From contig NC_083380.1 of NCBI RefSeq assembly GCF_031755915.1, positions 14,198,001-14,262,000 of the forward strand: 64,000 bases of DNA, in the 5' to 3' direction. This document shows positions 57,702 to 64,000 of this stretch, piece after piece. How positions within the stretch are numbered: position 1 is the first letter of the stretch; the number at the start of each line of letters is the position of its first letter. The translations under genes and the position numbers were made by a program. Under the pieces are notes generated by a model, which worked only from the letters and a program-made list of their open reading frames with translations, was not told the origin of the DNA and made no database searches. This DNA is from Ziziphus jujuba. Lineage: Eukaryota; Streptophyta; Magnoliopsida; Rosales; Rhamnaceae.

Positions 57702-59665
57702 ATTGGAGAGATACGACATTAGGAGCCATTGGGAGGTTCAATTTTGAAAGATTAGTCTTCGGATGAAAATCCTCAATTTTGGGTATCGGATTCTAAGGGT
57801 ACATAGTATAATTGGATAAGTCAGTGTTCAATATGCGTAATTTTATAGTTGTACAAATTAATTTAAGACATTTGGTGTTCAAAAATATCTTTGGTGTAGT
57901 TGTTGGAGTCTGAGAAATATTTTATTATATTATAGACACTCGTGTTGAGTCTGCAGGCAGTCCTGCGGAGGAGCAAGAGTGAGCATTTGCAGTACTGTGA
58001 GTGGTTATAATTTTTAAAATGTTTTGGGTATATAGAATAATATATATACGTGGTTTAGATATTTTATTTATATACCAATTAATTGAAATGTTTTTTTTAT
58101 GCATATATAAATATTTGCCTTCACTTATATGTGTTATCATTTTATGTGGATTTTTTAAAGATTTTTAATGGTTCCTAACTTTGATGAGTTCATAGTGAAG
58201 TTGTGAATTATGTTAATTATATATTCTGGTATTTGAATTGAGATTTTAAATAATTTTGGAAAATGATTGATTTGAGAAAGCAGATTGTAAACTTTATGAT
58301 TTTAAGCATGTTCAAGATTTCAAAATTTTATATGCTTAAAATTGGTTTATGGTGAATATATTTCACTATGGTATTTTCAATTTTAGTAGAAAATGATGAT
58401 TTAAAAATTTCGAAATATTTAAATAAGCAGATAAATTTGGAAATTAAATAAGAACTTATAATACAGTATTGTTCAGAAAAGTATTTGAGATATTACAAGA
58501 TTATTTTAAGGATACTGTATCGGTTATTTTTAATTGATGCACCATATAGTACCAGAGTTTCGAGTCAGTATTATATTACAACGCATTAAGTTTGCCACAG
58601 TGTCGTGAGGTTGGTCTCACCTAATGGTTTATTATTGCCACAGGCCGTGAGGTCGGGTTTATCCAACGATTTAGTATTGCCAAGGTGCCGTGAGATTGGT
58701 TTCATCCAATGGTTTATTATTGCCACCGGCCGTGAAGTTGGGTATGTCTCGATGGTTTATTATTTCCACGACATGTTTTGTATATTGAGGCTCATGAGAT
58801 GGGTGTATCCCACGATTCATAGATTGGTATATCGTATAGTACATTGTATACATTTGAGTGTATTATTGGTTTTCAAATATTGTGGTTATTACCACACTTT
58901 CATATTTATTTTGTGGAATTGTATTTATAATATTTTGTGTTCAATATTTATATCTTGATTAAGATATTTTATAATATTACCATGATCGTTCACTTTATAT
59001 TTTAAAGCATCGGTTTTATGATATTAAATTGGTGTACTAGTTCGGATTTTGTAAAATGATCTTTAAACGAAGAACTTTTCAAATGAGTAGAATGAGAGGT
59101 CTTGAGAGAAAGATTTTTCAGAAATAAATTATTATTTTTCTATTATACTATTCCACTCACTGAGATTTCTTTATCTTACGTTTTATTTGTTTTAAATTCG
59201 TTCCCTTAGCTCCAGGCAGTTAGTAGCAGTCTACCTCGCGCATTACTTTCCACTTCGTTCTTTTCACAGCAGCAGCAGTATCTATACTTCTTTATCCATC
59301 CTTATCATTCTAGACTTATTTATTATTTATTTGTACTTCTAAACTTTGCAAATACTCTTAGAATACTCTGATCTAAATATTGGACTCAGTAGAGACTATA
59401 TTACTTATGTGTGTAGTTATGGCCTGTGGTACAATAGGCTAGTTGTAGACTTTGTGCTATTGTGGATTTAATTATATTTATATATTGAGGTATTATTAAT
59501 AATGCATTGTGTTCGTTATCTACGTTTTAATGAGGTTCTATTGGATATCTTCTAGGGATTGTCCAGTGGGACTTCATCAGGCGGGACCACAAGGAGATCC
59601 TGGGAACCCTCCCAGGATTGGTCCTGTCAGTACGTATCATGTATAACAAAACTAGTTATCTAACA

Positions 59666-60090
59666 TCCCCATGCAAAATATGTGATCCTATAATGGAACG
59701 AAGAGATTGAAACTGCCTTGTGCTCAGGGGCTTCATGAGCATGTCTACAAGATGGTCAGTATTCGAAACATGTGAGACATGAAGACTCCCTTCCTTAACT
59801 TGATCACGCACAAAATGGAAGTCTAAACGAACATGTTGCATGCGTGAGTGAACCTTGGGTTTGCACGCACATAAGTAGCACTTAAGTTGTCACAATAGAT
59901 TGTGGAAACAATGTTAGATTTGACACCACGCTCATGAAGGAGGGAAATAAGCCAGCGGAGTTCAGATGTAATGTAAGCAACGGATTGATACTCGGCTTCA
60001 ATGGATGACCAAGAAACTACTTTTTGCTTCTTTGATGACCATGAAATCAGGTTCTTTTCGAGAAACACTATATCTATCGTGATTGATGTG
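59666..60090 (-). pseudogene. Copia RNase H
   Basis: The minus strand reads ISWSSKKQKVVSWSSIEAEY, SVAYITSELRWLISLLHERG, STIYCDNLSATYVRANPRFT, then in another frame HVRLDFHFVRDQVKEGSLHV and HLVDMLMKPLSTRQF: the RNase H domain and conserved C-terminus of Ty1/copia Pol. A frameshift near 59,835 separates the two. It ends just before the polypurine tract at 59,666-59,674. Confidence 0.85.
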
Positions 60091-61160
60091 CTGTCGTCTT
60101 TATTACTAGCCTAATCAGCATCAAAGACCGCATGAAGATTCAGAGGAGAATTTTGGTGAAGTGCTAAGCCATGATATTGAGTTTTGTTAAGATAACGAAG
60201 GAGAAGTTTAGCTGCAGTCCAATGAAACTAAGTTGGACATTGCATAAACTGTGAGAGTTTATTAACACTATATGCAATGTCCGGCTTTATCAACATATAT
60301 TGTAAGGAACCAAGAAGTTTCCGTTACTCAGTTGGAGAGTCTAGCAGCTTGCCATCGTGAACAGATAAGCTAGTGTTTGCAGCGATAGGAGTCGAATATG
60401 GTTTGGAGTCAAGTATTTTCATACAAGCCAAGAGATCAGTGATGTATTTCTATTGTGATAAAAGGGCACCTGTGGAAATGGGAAGAACTTGAACCCCAAG
60501 AAAGTAATCCAAGGACCCAAGAACCTTGAGAGAGAACTTATTTAACAAAGCCTTGACAAAGTCAAAAAGAAGAGTTGAGTTGTTTCTTGTCAATATTATG
60601 TCATCGACATAAACAAGTAAATAGAGAGTGAGTCACTTGGTTGCGATAGGTAACTATGAGGTATCTGCATAAGAGTTTTTGAAACTAAATTTAATAATAA
60701 ACTCCTTAAGGCCCGTATACCATGCACGGGGAGCCTGTTTAAGGCCATAGATAGCTTTGTTTAGCCAGCACACATAGCTCGGCTTGTCTGATCAATAAAC
60801 CTAGTGGGTTGAGTCATGAACACTTCTTCTTGAATTACGCCATTGAGAAAAGGCATTATTAACATCGAGTTGCTGAATGGGCCAATTATGGGAAAGTGTA
60901 AGACAGATGATAGTACATACTGTAGCAGGCTTTACAATAGGAATGAAGGTGTCAAAATAATCGATGCCCGGTTGTTGATGAAAGCCTTTGGCAACAAGAC
61001 GGGCTTTATGTTTCTGAAAAGAACCATCAAGGATATATTTTGTGTAAAAAACCCAGTTACAGCGGATTAGATTTTGAGTAGAAGCAGGTAGAACAAGCAT
61101 CCAGGTATTGTTCTTGAGTAAGGCTTGATATTCATTGTGCATGGCATCCCTCTAAGTAGG
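60091..61160 (-). pseudogene. Copia reverse transcriptase
   Basis: The minus-strand RT begins MHNEYQALLKNNTWMLVLPA, CNWVFYTKYILDGSFQKHKA, RLVAKGFHQQPGIDYFDTF, NWPIQQLDVNNAF (60,801-61,142). It continues in broken frames with LNKAIYGLKQAPRAWY, LLVYVDDIIL (about 60,598-60,620), GSLDYFLGVQVLPI and LLDSPTE. The YVDD core is kept, but there are stops at roughly 60,425-60,450, 60,600-60,700 and 60,780-60,830 and the ORF is dead. This is the RT of a Ty1/copia element. Confidence 0.87.
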
Positions 61161-62600
61161 AATTTCCAAAGCTTGTTTTGCTGTTTTTCATTCATTAATG
61201 TTGGTAATGGAAGCAGCATAAAAATTGGGTAGCAGTTTGGGCTTGAAGATTTGATTTAATGATCTCGTGCGCATTGCATGCGTGCAAGTATTAGTTGGAG
61301 GGGAGGGAACTTAAGAAGATGGTGAAACTGTGAGAGGTTCCCGAGCAGAAGTGCTGTCTTCTTGCCATGTTTCACTTAAGAGTGGAGTAGATAAAGGCAC
61401 GAGTAAAGGTGGAGTATGTGCTCTTCTATTGCTAGGAGACAGGGCAGGTGAGTTTGAACATAAAGCTGATATAGGAGATAGAGTTTGTGTAGATGAGTTA
61501 GGAGATATAGCTGAGACAAAAGGTAGAAGTGGGGTAGGAGAAAAATTGTGTGGTGAAGTGGATATTAAGTTTGGTGGAATGCATGGAGATTGGAATGGAA
61601 TTAATGTATGAGTGGAGATGTGAGGATGTGATTGAATAGAAGTGGGAGTAGGTATGGATGAATTATTGGCCTTTGTTTTTTGCATAAAGGAAATTCATTT
61701 TCTACAAAGGTCACATGACAGAAAGAATAAATTTTATTTGTCATAACATCCAAACATTTATATCCACTTTGGTTAGACACTGGGCCAAGATATGCACATG
61801 GACAAGAACGAGGGTCAAGTTTTGAGTTTGTGTAAGGCTTGAGCCAGGGAAAACATAAACAGCCAAATTTTTTGATGGAAGTAAAATTTGGTGATTTTTG
61901 AAAAAGAATTTCAAAAGATGATTTATTTCCTAAGGTTGGTCAAGTTAGTCTATTAATTAAGTAAGTGGCGGTTTGAAAGGAAAATGACCAAAATTCTGTA
62001 GGAATATTAGCTTGAGATAATAATGACATGCCAGGTTCATGAATGTGCTTATGCCTACGTTCTACATATCCATTTTGTTGTAGAGTGTATGGTGTGGTCA
62101 AAAATGACTTATTCTATTTATTTCAAAAAAAAGGTTTGAGTTTAATAAATTCATCACCATTGTCTGAGTAAAAAAAATTAATGGTAATTGAAAATATTTT
62201 TCCACAACAGCTTTAAATTTAATAAAAACAAAAGACACATCAGATTCTTGCATAATAGGATATAACCATGTGTACTTAGAAAAATGATTTACAAAAATTA
62301 CATAAAATCTAAAACCATCATAAGAGGGAACAGATGATGGTCCCCAAACATCAGAATATACTAATTGCGAAGGTTTTGAACTAGAAAGGGAAGACAAACC
62401 AAAAGGAAGACGATGGGATTTATTGCAAAAACGTGATGAACAAATAAATGACGGAGAGTTTTGAGAGAAGGATGACCAAGCCTTTGATGCCACTGTTGAA
62501 GACTGGTTTTGACACTTGTATAGGCAGAATGTGTTGGATTGGATGAGAGGGATGAGGGGGACTCGGCCATTCATAAACTCCATGTCTAAGTGGACTTTTG
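61161..62600 (-). pseudogene. Copia integrase and Pro/Ser-rich linker
   Basis: The integrase zinc-binding start WHQRLGHPSLKTLRHLF lies at about 62,440-62,500 in one frame. The catalytic core is at 62,098-62,400 (SQLVYSDVWGPSSVPSYDGF; FVNHFSKYTWLYPIMQESDV; FKAVVEKYF), with the first catalytic Asp in YSDVWG. Frames break near 62,100; downstream remains include a Ser/Pro/Thr-rich linker (61,311-61,685) typical between integrase and RT of plant copia elements. Several stops. Confidence 0.82.
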
Positions 62601-63925
62601 AGAAGATGAGTACTGGTTTGGAGATCCTTCACAACAAAATAAGTAGGAAAGAATTCAATAGAGGTATTATTGATTTGACAAAATTTGAAAAAGAAAGTGA
62701 ATTTCGTGTTATGGCAGTAACACATAAGACATTAGTGAGAGAAAAAATTTTAGAGGGAGAGGATAAAGTTTAGAGCCAGTATGTGTGATACCCAATCTGT
62801 TACCACTACCAACAGAAATCTCTTCAGTGCCATCATAGTCAAAATGAAGGGATAAAGTCTGAAAATCTTGCTCTATGTGATGCGATACACCTGTGTCCAA
62901 TACCCAAGGTTAAGGCGGACTGGTAGGACTAGGACCCAGAATAGATGTTGAATGAAAAGCACGAGGAGCAGATCAATTGAAAGCAGGACGTACTTGCTTC
63001 TTAGGTGTGAATGTCCATCGATGCTTGAATAGAGGACAAAATCGTGCAGAATGTACTTGGGTTGTACACAGCTGATAGCGATCACTGTAATTGGTGGGAA
63101 AGGAGGTGGACACTTGGCAATGTTGGGGAACAAAAGATGCACGAGAGGGTTTGTATGGTCTGGGTGACCCAAACAGTGGGGCAGAAGTTCCAGGTGGAGG
63201 CATGCGTTGAGCAGCATGAGCAGTAATCATGGTGTCTTGAGGCCATATGTCTATCATTTTTATATAATTGCCATACTCCGTTAATTTCTCACGTAATTCT
63301 TCAAAACTGACAGAAGAATCTCATGTACGGAATACTGCAAAAATGCTTTCAAAGGCAATAGATAGACCATTAAGAATATATAAAGTAAGATCATCTTCAC
63401 TCACCGAGTGATCTAAGAGGCTGAGTTCATTTGCTGAATTTTTAACATTATTAAGATACTCCAAGACAGACCGATTACCTTGTGCTTTAATAAGCCTTTC
63501 TCTTATTCGCAGCAGCCGAGAGCGGGATGGTTTTACAAAAGATGATGCAAGTTGATCCGACGCATCTTTAGATGTTTCAAAGGTGGTGACAATCTAATGA
63601 ACTTTAGGAGAGAGAAGCCAGTAGCATACCAAGTAGAAGAGAGTCCTGGCGGATCCAAAATGAATAGTCAGGATTTGGAGACTGATCAAAAAGAGTCTGC
63701 AACGAGCATGGAAGATTACCATTGACGAAACCATAGAGATCATAGCCTGTGAAAAGCACATCAAACTGCTTACGCCATGGAAAGTAGGTGTTCTCAGTGA
63801 GTTTGAGATGGACCTGTGTTACCACAAACAAGGCTTGAGAGAGATGGCTCATTAGACACAGTAGAAGGAGCAACTGTGGATGTTGTGTTTGTAGAAATCG
63901 GCATGGAAAGTAATGAGGAAGCCAT
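62601..63925 (-). pseudogene. Copia Gag and protease
   Basis: Gag starts at the ATG at 63,923-63,925 (MASSLLSMPISTNTTST), 44 nt after the primer binding site. The Gag core is HLKLTENTYFPWRKQFDVLF, GYDLYGFVNGNLPCSLQTLF and WIRQDSLLLGMLLASLS, with a UBN2-like continuation. A degenerate zinc knuckle (QLCTTQVHSARFC) at ~63,040-63,080 lacks the first Cys. The protease motif DTGVSHHIEQDF is at about 62,860-62,900. Frameshifts near 63,830 and stops near 63,597 and 63,320 break it. Confidence 0.82.
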
Positions 63926-63969
63926 TAGAAGGATTAAGAGGGATCGAGAAAAAAAAATTGTTTTTTGGT

Positions 63970-64000
63970 GCTCTAATACCATAGAAGAGATAACAGATGA
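63970..64000 (-). mobile_element. Copia primer binding site and start of 5' LTR
   Basis: The minus strand TGGTATTAGAGC at 63,970-63,981 is the tRNA-Met primer site with one change from TGGTATCAGAGC. From 63,982 the 5' LTR runs out of the window; its visible end matches the LTR end at 52,527-52,545. Confidence 0.82.

Larger units (their letters stand above)
52688..59629 (+). mobile_element. Long LTR 'B' inserted in the copia 3' LTR
   Basis: It begins TGTAACAACTC and ends GGTCCTGTCA; target duplication GTACA (52,683-52,687) and GTACG (59,630-59,634), one mismatch. Its own sequence is 52,688-53,369 plus 57,702-59,629 (~2.6 kb), matching element D in reverse. Element C is nested between. It is non-coding. 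Confidence 0.82.
52527..59665 (-). mobile_element. 3' LTR of the copia element, split by element B
   Basis: The LTR occupies 52,527-52,687 and 59,630-59,665; the rest is element B. On the minus strand it starts TGTTAGATAACTAG directly after the purine tract (59,666-59,674) and ends ATCTGTTATCTCTTTCA. The same end, ATCTGTTATCTCTTCTA, borders the primer binding site at 63,982, the start of the 5' LTR that leaves the window. Without element B the LTR is only ~197 bp, short for copia. Confidence 0.8.

Overview
The window is nuclear DNA of a flowering plant, most likely a eudicot. It has AT-rich introns and intergenic DNA, plant gene families (SABATH methyltransferase, Tab2-like, PPR, ABCC, DUF1985/Ulp1), Ty1/copia and long-LTR elements, MULEs, MITEs and integrated Caulimoviridae. 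The species is not resolved. I find one gene that looks intact, a SABATH carboxyl methyltransferase at 48,025-49,835 on the minus strand. Almost everything else is mobile, viral or decayed.

1-23,045: a cluster of endogenous pararetrovirus (EPRV) fragments in alternating orientation. Recognisable parts are movement protein, coat protein with zinc knuckle, aspartic protease, reverse transcriptase, RNase H, a second ORF with a viroplasmin-like domain, a tRNA-Met primer binding site and a 35S-like promoter. All reading frames are broken. Two LTR elements cut the leftmost copy: a solo LTR at 829-1,964 and a long solo LTR at 2,659-6,008, each with a perfect 5-bp target duplication. 10,921-23,045 is a tail-to-tail inverted pair of RT-less copies.

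23,046-27,652: MITE-like elements, a (CA)n tract, diffuse repeats, two SABATH relics and a SINE-like sequence.

27,653-42,903: two related Mutator-like elements (MULEs), each with GGAAATTTGG-type termini and a 9-bp target duplication with one mismatch. MULE-1 carries a 5' fragment of a Tab2/ATAB2-like gene. MULE-2 carries a DUF1985-Ulp1 protease gene and a decayed copy of an At4g35850-like PPR gene. Both have a block of ~255-bp repeats built on the palindrome GGTAATTACC, with the captured host gene between that block and the right terminus, in the same orientation. A paralogue of the empty insertion site of MULE-2 lies at about 43,320-43,440.

42,904-52,526: host intergenic DNA with an ABCC transporter last-exon relic, a solo LTR (44,770-47,636) and the SABATH gene.

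52,527-64,000: a minus-strand Ty1/copia element whose 5' LTR runs off the window. Its 3' LTR is split by a long LTR, which is split by another long LTR, which holds a further ~1-kb segment: a nest three to four levels deep.
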